Shown: piece by piece, positions 11,526 through 23,691 of the stretch | Numbering within the stretch: position 1 is the first letter of the stretch | Layout of the letters: each line of letters opens with the position of its first letter | NCBI GenBank assembly: GCA_011317545.1 | Contig: WUJK01000012.1 | Location: 1,377,001 to 1,441,000, forward strand | DNA: 64,000 nt | Reading direction: 5' to 3' | Source of the DNA: Coniella vitis | Lineage: Eukaryota; Ascomycota; Sordariomycetes; Diaporthales; Schizoparmaceae | Notes under the pieces: generated by a model | Told to the model about the DNA's origin: nothing | Seen by the model: only the letters and a program-made list of their open reading frames with translations | The model's database searches: none | Program-made: the position numbers and the translations under genes

Positions 11526-12844
11526 TTTGTTTCGCCTGTTTCAGCTGATGACTAAGCTTTGTGCACACTTTATTTTCTTACTTATCGATATCCCGTCCCA
11601 ACATGCCATGCAGTGCAAAAGGTACCTAGGCAGGCTGAACAAGTTGACCTCGAATTACGAGTGGTAAGAACATGTTCAAGAGATAAGGAATTCTCTTGCA
11701 ACTTGGGTCGTACCTACCTAGTAGCGTACTATATAAGGAAAGAACTATCCAACCCAGGAAGTACACCGCAGATAACATCAGCCCACCCTCGGGTAAACAG
11801 GGGGCGGGGAAAGAGGTTGCGGCTCGTGCACAACACAGGTACATAATACATGAGTGCTCCACATACTCTAACCTTGTTTTCACCTCAGCCCCCAAACTCC
11901 CTGACTCTCCTTCTTCCGGTCCTATCATCATCATTCATCGAGGTGAGCGAGCAAGCAAGCAAGTTCATTTCCTGTCAGATGTTTGTGTTCCTTTTTCTTT
12001 TGCCCAACCTGCCGTGCTCTCTCCTTTTCTCAACTCAAGAATTCTTAGTGTGGGCCGTTTCGGTACACCATCAGACCATGTTGATACTATGTAAGTACTT
12101 CACTGGCCAGTGTGTGGCTCACTGAGATGTTTTGCTTGAAAGCATCGTATACTTGGGCATGTGGTGGCATTGCAATTGAGCAAAGTTTGCGCCAAGCGTA
12201 TAGCGCAAGACAGATCACAAAAGAGCAAGCGACCATCTGTATGTTAGAGAAGGTAGTCACCCGTTTGTATACCTCGGCCAACAAGACGGATGGCCGTTAG
12301 CCTTTTGGTCCTTTCGTCTGAACTTGCCCGCTACAAAGTACATCTTTGATCTTGGCCGTGCCATGAATATTCAACGCGAGCAAAGGTCCGGCCGCCACCC
12401 ATCAAGGTTCGTCTATTTGTAAGCCGTAAAAGACTATTATTATTCCCTCAGTACTACTAGTCTCCATTTGCTTCAGGGTCACCACTCCCAAAAATATGTA
12501 CAAGAATGCTCGACAAGATTGATCAGCGCCAAGCTGCCTATCTGGTCCAAGGGCCGCGTGATTGCCATCCTGAAATCGTAGAGCTGGCCCGACTTGAGCA
12601 GATGCACATTTGAACCCCATTCTGCTTCCACCAATTGCCCAATTGGTCTGCCATGACTAATAACCTCTTTCCAAAATTACTATTTCTGTTTACCACAATT
12701 GTGACAATGCATGCTTATGTATGCTGTATCGAAAAGGAGCGTGGAAATTCGTTAAAAAAAACCATTGGGCAGTGCCAAAATGAATATCGCCTCTTAATGG
12801 ATGCCAGATTGAATGAGTGAACGGGCCAGGTCCTATTATTGGAT
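11526..12844. other. Normal-composition spacer next to the RIP island
   Basis: CA and TG return to normal frequency here. Frames of 60-130 codons exist on both strands, but none has a recognisable domain or splice structure. I see no gene. The last part is probably 3' flank of the wall-protein gene. Confidence 0.5.
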
Positions 12845-14393
12845 CTAGGCAAGAGCGACGAGGCCAATGAGACCAGCAAACAGCGCAACGGCTGGCTGCT
12901 TATGTGAGTTGGCGCCCGCAGTAACCACTGGCGAAGAGCTGCTCGTTGATGCTGGTGGCGGAGCACTGGTCGTGGTCTTGGTCGTGGGAATAACCTGTGT
13001 GGTTGCTTGGACTGCCGTTGTCTCGGTGGTCTTGTAGGTAGTGCCACTCTGAGTCACAACATAAGTCGTGTAGGCCGACGCGGTCTGCGTTACAGAGGTA
13101 GCAATCGTCTGGTAGGCCGTCGTCAACAGGGTCGTGTACACTGTATGACCACCCTGGGTGATTGTAGTGTAGACGGGATATGTCGAGGTCAGCACAACCT
13201 GGGTGGTTGCCGCAGCGGTCTGGGTTACGTCAGGTAGAGAGGTGGTCTCGATGACCTGGCTAGGCACTTGGGTGACGATGGTCTTGAGAAGGAGATGTAT
13301 TTTAGTACATGTGTCTTCATCGTTTGATCAGAAAGAGGCTTGCTTACCTGAGTGGACGTCCAGGTTACTTGGACAACAGAACCACTGAGGGTCTTGGTCT
13401 CTGTCACTGGGTACACAGAAGTGAGGGTTGTGTATGCGACCGCACCCGTCTAGCGCGAGAATGAGTGTCAACTATACTATACTATGTATGTGGGTGTGGA
13501 ATAGATCAAGACAACAAGACAATATGGGCATCGCTGATCCCATAAACGTACCGTAGCATACGACGTGGGGCCGGGAATGCTGGTCACGATTGTGGTGGGC
13601 ACAACAGTCTGTTGGTGAAATCAGCAAATTAAATTCATGTAATTGGAACACCTCTAGAAGTTGGCTCACCTTAACCACGGAAGTCGTCACAAAAGTCTTG
13701 GTATAAGTTGTACCAGGCCCAGTAACTGTTTGAGTGACCGGGCAGACAGTGGTGTACGTGCTGATATTGTCAGTTCAAGACCGCAGAAGTCTCACAAGCC
13801 AACGGGATTTGTCAACTTACTATTCCACACTGGTTGTTGTCGTTGCTTGTGTTGGGCCAGGAACAGTAACGCCGCCACCACAGTTGCCGGGGCAGCTGGT
13901 AATCACGACCGTAGAGGTGGTATAATCTGTCCATACCTTGGTGGTTCCTTTTTCTGTTGTAGTTTGGGTAATTGGGCAGACAGTTGCTGTCGTCTTTCCA
14001 TTAGCTTCCCCATACTAGGTTGTGCTTGCCATGTTATTCAAGCGTGGGGGCGAGTTGCCCAGTGACCAGTGTTTGCATACTGTGTAAGGAACGGGGCACC
14101 AGGGGCAATAGAGTAAAATTCCCTCGTCCGCCGGAAGTGGACAAGGGCCATACTTATGGGCTGGGAACTGGGTATGAGACCTGAAGATGTAAATGTTACG
14201 TACTGGTAGTGTAAACCAACAAGGTCGTGGTGACATCTCCGCCGCCACTGCTGCTCCAGCCTTGGCCGCCTCCGTTGCCCCAACCGGAACCGCCGCCGCC
14301 ACCTCCTCCTCCTCCTCCTCCACCACGTGCTTGCAGTTCTTCTGCGAGCGCGGGGGCGACAAGAGCCACTAGGAGTGAGAGGAACAACTTCAT
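12845..14393 (-). CDS. GPI-anchored Ser/Thr-rich cell-wall protein, six exons
   Basis: The protein starts with signal peptide MKLFLSLLVALVAPALA, then a run of about 12 Gly. A Thr/Val/Tyr-rich body follows with repeated (V)CPxTQT...GTT segments and few Cys. The C-terminus has a Ser/Thr/Pro stalk and a GPI-type tail ending in GLIGLVALA. Exons on the minus strand: 14,393-14,204; about 14,000-13,821; 13,760-13,670; 13,608-13,552; 13,449-13,348; 13,282-12,845 (TAG stop). Junctions 2-6 have GT/AG ends and closing phases; the first intron's acceptor is uncertain (several AG between 13,990 and 14,036). The protein is expected at the cell surface, linked to the wall. The family is fast-evolving and no enzymatic domain is seen. 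It is the gene nearest the RIP island. Confidence 0.75.
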
Positions 14394-17300
14394 CTTGGTG
14401 TTGTATGAGGTTTGAAGAGGGTAAGCGAAGGGATGTGGCAAGTGCGCCGACAAATTAGGGATACGAGTTTCGAGCAAGGTTGCCAGTAGCAGGTAGATGA
14501 CAGCGAAGGTGAGAATAGCCTGAACAAAGGCTACTTGATCAAGCTTTGCCAAAGAGAGGCAGATCCGGTATGACAAGGAGAAGAAGGTTGCCCGAGAACA
14601 GGATGGAAAGCAGAGAATGTATCCAAAGGTGGAATAACAGGTTTTTATATCTTGTTAGAACTTTGGGCAGCCGTGGCAGCCGTGAGCGAATTGGCAAACC
14701 TGATGCTCGAACGGCTCATATCCTGACTTGTCATATGCTGCATCGATGTGACCACGCTACATTAGGCAAGTTTGTGCAGACCCAAGACCAAGGAGCAAAG
14801 AGCCATCACATCGACCTGCAAGCCAACCTAGGGACGCGGTGCAACACAATGTCGACTCTTGGCCGGGCGGGGGCCACCATGCGGAAAGGAGGCTGGCAAA
14901 GACCTATCACGGCCATGGATTCCACAACAACCAAAAAGCCCAACGGCCAACTCGAAAGGTTTTCATAATGGATTTGATAAGAGGAAATCGATGGCCATGC
15001 ATCACTTACAAAATCCGGACGGGGTAAAAGCTTATTTCGGGCGCGTTAGACTTGCGAGCTGCCTGCAGAATATGTCGTCGTTGCAGACAGGCTGTGCTAT
15101 ATGGTCCTTGTAGCAGGCTTCAAGCCAATTCTTTCACAAGATACATCTCGTTGCTGCATGGTTACGTGCAGAAGAGTAAGCGATTTGTAACTTATAATGT
15201 ATACTTTGTGGCTGGGAGGAGCTGCTGATGGGCATGGCCCGGCTAATCGTTCCGGCTGTTGGGTTGGGGGCAATAGTTATTTTGATGTTTGAGGAGTCCA
15301 ACGCGAGATGAACTCATATTCTCCTCATCCCTAGGTAGGCCTCGAGAATCTGATGCGCATACCTTGTTTTCACCTCACTTCCGGGGTAACGGTCTTGCTG
15401 GCTCGCAGTTATGATTCTAACGATAAGCCTGGCATGCAATCATCATCGTAGTATGTACATGGGATGTTTGGATACGAGGCTTTTTAGTTCGATGGCTGCA
15501 GACTGCCAAGAAGCAGGAGCGGGGACTAGCGTACCGGTCCTTGAAAGGCTCTTTGGCGGAAGGAGAACTGACTGGCAACGGCTTGGTGGAGTAGAACCTT
15601 TCAGGTCCCGAGAGGTGGGCAGAGACTTTGAGCCGAGCAAGGCACAAGGGGTTACCAAGAGAGGAGACACAGACGGTGCCGACGACTTATGCAGGTGGGC
15701 GAGGCTCGAGCCCAACCATTAGGCCAAGGGCGGACCGAACTAGGCTAGGTACACCGGGATTTAGTCCAGGATTAACTGGACGAGACCGAACAAAGCAGAG
15801 CCCAATAAGTATTCAGACCTCAAAATCTTCTTTTGGGATCTCGTGTTGTTGCAAGCCTCGGTCGATTGCAGTGCCGGTCAAATCAAGACTGCATCCGTGT
15901 CTGGACAGGGTCAGGCATGCAGGCTGCTCAAGCTACCGAGGCAGTCTTGCAGTTATCTGGCATGCTTTCAGTCTTTTGGTTGTGAGACCTTGACGATGCC
16001 TAGGCTGCTCTCCAAAGCACAGGGTGTCTTTGCAATCGGACGAAGACAAGTCGTTGGACAAGGCTGATTTGCATTAGTTTTCGGATTTTCCCGCTAAGAG
16101 AACCGTAGTGAGCCGTGGTGTACCACTGCCGAAAAAGGCAGGTAGCAGATTATGCTGGGTAAGGCACAACGGGAGTCCAATGGGCGCCCCAGTCAGCCTT
16201 CTGAATAATCGAAATCGGTGTGAGGCACTGACAGGGACAACCTCTCAGCTAGCCTCAGAGGCGGGTGTTGGACACTGTACACGCTCTGTCATGCGACGCG
16301 TTGCTGTTTTTGTACCATGCAAGCCACGGCCAACGAGCCAACGGCAGCTGCGATGCGTTTCCGTTGGGATGGCGTGGACGTTCGGATGGCTGGGTGGTGG
16401 CTCCAGGTCTGGGGCCAAAGCTTTGCGTTGTGTGCGTAACTAAGCCTTATGGCAATATGTAACCCATTTTCTGGGCGATCGGTGAAAAGATGCAGCATGA
16501 ATAACCCGGGATTGAGGTCGGCCTAAAGGCTAAGTCCCATGTTGAACGACCTTGAAAAAGCCAAGCTGTTTGCTGGAATATGAGTATGACCAGCCAGTTC
16601 GTGCTGTTCTGGCTGCGAGATGCCGGCAGGCCGATGATTTCCTGGTGCGAACACCGGGCGTGCATCGTCAAGCGCAGCGCCCGCCATGAACTCTATACAG
16701 CTTGGTGGTCAGTAGAGGCTTCAAGATGCGGATCACCAGGATTCCAAGGTGGGTAGGACGAGGTATAGGGAAGATGTTGTGTCCAGGTTCAGCTCTGCAG
16801 TTGCTGCAAGCAAGGTGCCACATGATATGGCTGGGGCAAGTACTTAGCAAGGGTGCCGGCCGTTCCTTCCACTTCCACGGTACCACAGAGCTTTACTCAA
16901 GGCCGTCGCACACATAGCGCCATGCTAGAGCAGAGGTCGTCCAGATTGCTAGCGGGGAGTGATGCAGAGCACAAGCACAGCAAACCCTCACGTCATCTAG
17001 ACGGACAACATGAAACGACGGTGAGCGCCACGCAATGAGGTGCCAGTCTGCACCACGCGAGGAGGAAGTGGGTGAGGCTGATATCGCATGGGACAAGGCG
17101 TCGACTGTGCAGCAACGGTCTAGCAATTCGAAATCACCCAAGCATGGGAGTGTTCATATGTGGTGATGGAGGCTTGCAACAGATCGAGTACACTACGTCT
17201 TATCTTGTGCAACGGCCATGGCCACGGCCACGGCAGCGGCAGCGGCGCCCCAAAGGAAGACGGTGGCGTCGAAGGGGAGGCACTCGATCGTATGTGCCCG

Positions 17301-18377
17301 CTGTGGCTTTTGTCGCTCGTTGAAAACATGATTCTGTCAAGCTAGTCAACAATGGAGTACCAGATATGCGCAAAGACAGAAAGAAGTAGTGCTATAAGGT
17401 AAGTAGTATCAAGCCAAGCAACAGAAATACTGAGGCGTCCTTTCACGCCATCGCAACTACCTCTCGAGGAACGAGGAGACTCCAGGCTATGCCTCGTCCT
17501 GTTTGCGCAGCCAGTTTGGCTCTTCCAAGGTTGTTATTGCTTTTCCTCGCATCAAGTAGGTCACCAAGACTCGTGTATACGCTACTGCAAGTTGCTGCCG
17601 GCCATGATAGCTCAGTTGTCCATTCCGTACTCTGCGGTATCACTTGGCTCTAGCGAATTTTGCCGCTCACTGCAGGACACAAACACGTCTCAGCATTTGA
17701 TCGCACGGTTGGGTTGGGTCGAAGAGTGACCAAAATCTGCGTGTCATTAACTGGAATTGATTATTGTACCTATACGTACGTGTATCAACTTTTGCTTTTT
17801 TTTCTTCTTTCTCTTTCCATGACGCAAGATATGCGGCCCAGGCTCATGCAGTGTCGGTGATCGGCTATACCACCAACAAATATGTCCCTGAGCTTCACAA
17901 AAAATGTTGATACTGAGTTTGTCGAGAACCCTGCGAAAATAGCTTCTTTGAGCCGTGTAACATCCAACTGTAGTGGCTTGCCTCCGAGCAGTGTGATTTT
18001 GAAGCTGGGGCTCTCCGAGTATTGCAGCACCAGTATGCCGGAGTCCTCTCTATCCGGACCAGTTGCAAGTACGCTCGATGACACATCTTTCGCACAATGG
18101 GACCTGATATACCCTTTCTGCACTGCTGTTAAGACTGGAAGCCTTGACAACCAACCTGGCTTTGTCCCTAGGTCTTATCTCGAGAAAGGGCTGTTGAGTG
18201 AAAACAATACCCACGTAGCTTATGTCGTGGTCCCCTGTTGTGATTTCGTGGCTCGATGTATATCTTTCCAACCCAAACGCCTTCGCTGATATAGAATGCG
18301 ATCTGCAAGAGGATGCCGCCTCGTGGGGCCGCACTCGACCCGAGACCCTTTTGTAAACGGCTACAAATCGATCCCGT
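14394..18377. other. 4 kb gene-poor, non-RIP intergenic region
   Basis: Base composition is normal. Frames up to about 120-135 codons occur (e.g. + 15,628-15,993, + 16,108-16,443, + 17,882-18,289, - 17,785-18,150), but they overlap each other on both strands, lack domains and show no convincing intron logic. A GC-rich simple stretch of GGCCAC/GGCAGC units sits at about 17,215-17,255. I cannot support any gene. A non-coding RNA or a decayed gene is possible. Confidence 0.4.
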
Positions 18378-19097
18378 TCACTGAAGCAACTCTTCGCAAG
18401 TCCAGTCCTCGTAACTAGTAGAGTCAGCATCAAGCATTAGAGTGGCAGGTGCCGTGTAACCTACAATCCATCGGGCATATAGCGCCGGACAATGAGCGGC
18501 ACCTTCTTCTCGCGCAGCTCCTTGATTGCAATCTGGAGTGGATCCGTCTCTCCCTCCAGGTCAACGAGGACCGGTGCGTTCATGCTGACCCAAAAGTTAG
18601 CCACAATATGTTCCTCTGATGTCCCACACGTTCACTGGCCCATTACAGCCCACTCTTCCTCCTTTGCGCGGCGAAAGCGTGTATCTCGTACCTGATCTGC
18701 AGTGCACGGGTGCCCAAAATGCGCGCCTTCTCGTACTTTGTCATGTAGGGCGTCGTGATGCGCTGGTCATTGGGGATCTTCTTGTCCTTGTGCGACTTGA
18801 CATTTTCCTTAGCTGCGGCAGATGGGTCACCGGAAATGATAACATTGTCGCCTTCTTCCTCGCCGTTCTGCAAATTCTCGTCGCCTTCTGCGGGCTCGGG
18901 CTCGTATTCTTCTGGGACTTCCTCCTCCTCATAGTATGGGACCTCGCTGTAGAAAGTACGCTGTTCATCAGCAACTTGCACGATAGGAATGATGGATGCC
19001 CACAGAGAGCGACTCCGCTGAGGTTTAATGATGTGTCTTACGCTTCACCACCACCAACTTCGTTGCCGAAGTCATCTTCGCCACCGTAGTCAGACAT
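18378..19097 (-). CDS. RPB6: RNA polymerases I/II/III common subunit RPABC2 (Rpb6)
   Basis: Small shared subunit of all three nuclear RNA polymerases. The N-terminus (MSDYGGEDDFGN) and a long acidic stretch precede the conserved core: ITTPYMTKYEKARILGTRAL, then QISMNAPVLVDLEGETDPL, then KELREKKVPLIVRRYMPDG, and a last exon FYEDWTCEELLQ. Inferred exons (minus): 19,097 to about 19,049; 18,974-18,692; 18,584-18,465; 18,414-18,378. The last 37-nt exon is needed to restore the family's usual YEDW ending; without it the frame stops right after PDGL. The exon 1 donor could be at either of two GGTG steps. Predicted length is about 162 aa, usual for the family. Transcribed divergently from the TFIIIA-like gene. 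Confidence 0.9.
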
Positions 19098-19538
19098 TTT
19101 GTGATGTGCTTCGGGTTCGTAAGGTTGTTGTCAAAGGTAGCCCTGTGGAGTCGAAGTAGTCGTGGAGAATGGAGGCGGTTTGCGATGGATTGTGATGTTG
19201 GGAGGCGGGACTTTGAGGCGCGAGTTCAGAAAGTCGCAAATCTTGAAGATATGGCGGCCGGCAAAATGAGCGCAGGGGTCTGCCAGATCCCAGCAGTGTG
19301 TGGGGTAGGACTACCTAGGTAGACTTGGACTGGACGTCACTTGTACCTGGACCCCCACAATTTCTCAAGGGCCCCAGTAAAAAGTTCGAGCTGGAAAGTA
19401 GACGTGAATTGGCCGCCTTATCAACTCAAGCACTGACTTGACAATGCTGCTGCTTCAACACAGCCTCTCAACCTTTACAGCCACTTCAACACCGATCCAC
19501 CCACATGCAAACGTTGACAGCAGCAAACAGCAAGCAGC
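19098..19538. promoter_or_regulatory. Shared divergent promoter RPB6 / TFIIIA-like gene
   Basis: The 441 bp between two start codons pointing away from each other must hold both promoters. No clear TATA box or known operator stands out. Confidence 0.5.
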
Positions 19539-21186
19539 ATGAAGCGCAAGGCGGAATATGACGGTTATGACGGGCCAGACAAACGCCAGATGCTGGCAAT
19601 CGGAGAGACCAATAGCACAGGTATATCTAACTCCCTTCCTTCTGCCCTGATCGCAAACCATCAAACCCTCAAATCTCAAGCTAACAGTCCCTTCAGTGGA
19701 AGACGAAAGCTCCTCCCAGGTCTGCAGCGAGATCACCAGCACCATCGCACCCCCTAATGGCGCACAAACACCCGCCACCGCCCTGACCGAAGCCTCGACA
19801 ACCCCCTCCGGCCGCCGCAAGTTCCCCTCCGAATACAAAACAATTTCTTGCACCATCGCGGGGTGCACCAAAAGGTTTAACCGGCCCGCACGCCTTGTAG
19901 CCCACATGCGCTCTCACAACAACGAGCGGCCCTACCAATGTACCTACGACGGCTGCGGCAAGGCCTACAGCGACAACAAGTATCTCAAGAGCCACATCGT
20001 CTCGGCACACACCAAGGAAGCCAAGTTTGTCTGTTCACAGTGCAACAAGGGCTTCGCGACAGGCCAGCGGCTGAATAGGCACGCCCTCGTGCACCAAGGC
20101 GAGGAGCGCTATCGGTGCCGCGACTACCCACCCTGCGAACAGTCCTTTCGCAAGCACCAGACCCTCCAGCGGCATATTCTCAAGGATCACCTGGGCCAAA
20201 AACCCTACCGGTGCACTTATACGGGGTGTACGGAATCGTACGATACAGCCAACTCGTTGAAAGCGCATACGACTCGTGCGCACGGCGAATTGCGCTACTG
20301 GTGCGACGAATGTTCCCAATTGGCAGCGGCAGAAGGTGACGCATCGCAGAAACCAGTAGGGTTCACGACGCAGTTTTTGCTCGAACAGCATATTCGGTCC
20401 GAGCACGTCAACTGTATCTTTTGCGATGGGCTCAAGTTCAGCGGGCCGTACGAGCTCGAGCAGCACATGGAGATTTACCATTCCGGGCTGAGCATCAAGG
20501 ACCGCAAGACTATCTCTTGCGAATTTGAAGGCTGTGACAAAAAGTTTACCAAGAAGAGCAACATGAAGGTTCACTACCGCGCGGCGCACGAAGGCCTGCG
20601 GTTCGTCTGCGGGAAAATCAGCACGCGCGATAGCGGAAACCAGGAGTTGCAAGCATGGGATTGGGCCAAGAATGGCTGCGGGCAGGCGTTCACCACCAAG
20701 ATGGGGCTGGAGCAGCACGTTGTTTACGTGCACCTAGGCAAGCAGCGAACTCTATACGAAGGGCCGTACCTGGGCCATGGAACGGAACCGGAAGCAGTGA
20801 GTGGTGATGGGCTTGGTACCGTGTCTACTTGCGGAGGCGGCGACGAGGCACAAAGCCACCTGGCCTTTTTGGACGACCTTTCCGGCGTGACGGAGCACGA
20901 GCGCCGGGGTCTCATTTGTTTGATTCCCGAGTGCGGGTCCCGGTTCATCCGCTACGCTGACTTGAGTGCACATATGCAGACCGTGCATCATCCAGATTTA
21001 GTTACTACGGCATATATTCCTGCTGCTGCTGCTGCTGCTGCTGGCCGGCCTGAGCAGCAGTGGAATCTGGCAGGCGATGAGGGGGGGAGCCAACAGGCAG
21101 AAGACTGGAATGAGGACGATGCAGACGTGATGCAACTCCTCAACCTTGACGCTGTGCTTGATCCCAACCTTTTGGTTCAGGCTTGA
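19539..21186 (+). CDS. TFIIIA-like C2H2 zinc-finger transcription factor
   Basis: Predicted 526 aa in two exons (19,539-19,620 and 19,688-21,186); the intron has GTATAT...CTAACAG ends and leaves phase 1, giving ...NST-V-PSVEDE. From about residue 75 there is a tandem series of C2H2 fingers with C-x4/5-C-x12-H-x3/5-H spacing (CTIAGCTKRF...HMRSH, CTYDGCGKAY...HIVSAH, CSQCNKGF...HALVH and on). There are about eight in the array plus a late one (CLIPECGSRF...HMQTVH). This layout is that of transcription factor IIIA, which binds the internal control region of 5S rRNA genes and the 5S RNA. A loop enriched in Ala/Glu splits one finger, and a run of eight Ala sits near the C-terminus. Could be another multi-finger factor, but TFIIIA is the best fit. 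Confidence 0.8.
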
Positions 21187-21873
21187 GATTAGTTCGCTTG
21201 GCTCTTTGCTTTGGGATCAAAAACTTGCAGACTGCAAGTATCCTGTATGGCATCCCAAGGTTCGTCTTTGTTGATTTGCTGGATTTTGTAGCCTATGATA
21301 CCCTTTTCATATTTTGTATACTGCACCAGACATAAATGAATTCATGCAGTTGGTTCAATCATTAGTAGTTGAATAGCCTTTTAGTGGTCATTGGCATACC
21401 AGCAAAGAACAATTTGCGCCCGTTACTTATCACAAGATAACATGGTAGGTACCTGCCAGCAATCAAGTCTGTAATGCAGACCGCGTTGGAGTTCGCAAAT
21501 ACGGCCGCGCTGGGATCACCATAAAAGTCCTTGCTTTGTGTCTGACAACGACTGATGCTTTGAAGGTCTAGACAGGCAGTGCTACCGGTGCATAAACCTT
21601 GCCATAGCAGTATGATGATGCGTTCCGGTCTATCCAGTCTGGCCACTATGCCCCATATGCCAATCCCAAAACAGATGCTAAAGATACAAACACTACCGTA
21701 TTCTCAGTCTCGTGTGTCCAAGGCAAACAAACGAACGAACACACACACCATGGTCCGGCTCATTCATATATGGATCTCACCAACAAGAAATCATTTTTGG
21801 GTTGTCCAAACACGCCATGCCATGCGGTACCGGTAAATATGCAGCCATAGGAAATGAGACGAAAGTATCGAGG
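21187..21873. other. Convergent 3' flanks
   Basis: 687 bp between the stops of the TFIIIA-like gene and the ZRT3-like gene. It holds 3' untranslated sequence of both; no gene or RNA is recognised. Confidence 0.4.
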
Positions 21874-23691
21874 CTAATGCCCTGCCACAGCACTGCTGAC
21901 GCCAAGTAAGACCATGCCCAAAAATGCAAAGGCAATGCTCAGATTTCGGTTGTGATTGAGACTCAAACTCTCGACAAAAAGCTGCAAGGCCACGCTTGTC
22001 ATGATGCCCGCAGTAACAGCAAAAAGGACTGCATATGCTGTATTATCGACCCCAATAGGCTCCTCTGCGTCTTTCGACGTCTTGCCCACCACTTTGAACA
22101 CAAGCCATGCAATAGCTGCACCAGCCGGCTGACTGAAACCACCTAGCAAGCTTGACCAGGCAATGGCCTTGAGCCGGGAGCCCAGGGCCATGTACAGTGG
22201 GAGTGCCATCGAGAAGCCTTCCGCAATGTTGTGCACAAACAATGCCATAAAGACATTAAAGCCTAATTGAGGATTGGCATGGTTGGTTGCGTATGTAATG
22301 AAACCCTCTGGGAACTTGTGCAGAGCAATTGCAATCACGGTTTGCAGACCAATTGCAAGAAAGGCATTCGTTGGGACATGGTGATGATGCGGCCCATCTT
22401 GCGCTTCAAGATCTGCACTGGCCTCGGACATTTGTTCGCAGTCATACCCCTCAACCACAGCGTCATGATGTTGGTGGTGATTGTGGCCATGATCATGATG
22501 GGCATGGTGCTGCGGTTCATCGTGCGCATGAGAAGCCTCAATGCCATTGCGTCCAGCGGTAGTGCTTCGTGGTGAATGGTTGCTAGAGTCGCTTTCGCTG
22601 TTGACTTCCGTGACTGCACTAAACAACGGAACCGACGTTGCATAGGACGGCCGCGGCCGCAATGCCCCAGAAGAGGTTTTGTGAACTATAGAGGCTCGTG
22701 AGCTCAAGTGCTTGAAGCATTCCTGTCCACAAGGATCCGTGTAGCCAAAGCAAGGGCCCCCTTCATCACAGGTAGGCTTCGTGTCTTTGACAAAGGACAT
22801 GACCCTCTTGCGCACCTCCATCATGGATGGTCGGCGTGCGTTAAGTGGAGGAGCTTGAAGTGGGTCGGTAAGAGCAGATCTTCCATTTTGATGAGGGTCT
22901 ATAAGCGGCCGACCGTTGGGTTGGGCCCCGAGCAACGGTGTAGCTTCCTCAGCATACGAGGGCACCTCAGCCACGGTAGTTGTTCGTCTGGCGCTAGAGG
23001 GCGCTCGCAGCTTGGGCCTACCAACGCGGGAAGACTGGCGGCTCACAGGGCTCACGGCATGGGAATGCTTATTGTCTTCATGAGTCTCGTCATGGTCGTG
23101 GGAGTGATCGCAGTCCACAACGTGCGAGGGCATAGCCCGATGCAGCAGCCTGGAAATGACCTGAATCCCAAGTAAGCCTGCAACAAAACAGGCCATCATG
23201 ATCAAGCCAGCGGTGGACTTGGTCCAATCGTCTTTTTGCAGGTACTCCTTGGCCTCTGGCAGCATACTAAACAAGGCCGAGAATATCTGTGCAGCACCCA
23301 GCAGCCACATCAGTATTACGCATATTTTCGGAATGGCAAGTTTTTCAATTACTGACCATAACCCCAAAGCTTAAGCTCAACGAGCAAGCTAGAAAAGGGC
23401 TGTTGTCTTGGATGCTGAAGGAGCTTTTGCCTGGCAATTTGCGTATCACAAGATCGACGCATATCACACAAGCACCGATGCTGCAAGCTGTTAATGAGAT
23501 AGATTAGTGAGAGCGACCAAGAGGGGAAGTGACGTCGGCGTGCCAATTCGAGATATTTGTCGCTCTCTTTGCAACGAAGCCATGCTGGGAGAGAAGGGAG
23601 ATAGATGCCAGGAGAATGAGTACTAACCGACGCCGCTCACGACACACATGATCCACCCACGTGTGTCATTGCTAACTTCTACCGCCTCCAT
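21874..23691 (-). CDS. ZRT3: ZIP-family zinc transporter, vacuolar ZRT3 type
   Basis: Three exons (23,691-23,628; 23,487-23,357; 23,286-21,874) give 535 aa with closed phases. The exon 2/3 junction creates SLSFGVMIFSALFSMLPEA, the typical first ZIP helix, which shows that the frame upstream of exon 3 is intron. Features: an N-terminal membrane segment; a long cytosolic or lumenal loop with HSHDHDETHEDNKHSH and a second His-rich stretch; then the metal-binding helices with ALHKFPEGFITY and ALFVHNIAEGFSMALPLY, whose His, Glu and Asn residues are the usual ZIP ligands. In yeast Zrt3 releases stored Zn2+ from the vacuole. Localisation here is inferred from homology. Convergent with the TFIIIA-like gene. 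Confidence 0.88.

Noticed and set aside
17785..18433. Minus-strand frames (121 and 127 codons) downstream of RPB6
   Set aside because: They overlap in different frames and also overlap a 135-codon plus-strand frame; no domain or consistent splice joins them.
20035..20733. 232-codon minus-strand frame
   Set aside because: Antisense to the zinc-finger array of the TFIIIA-like gene.
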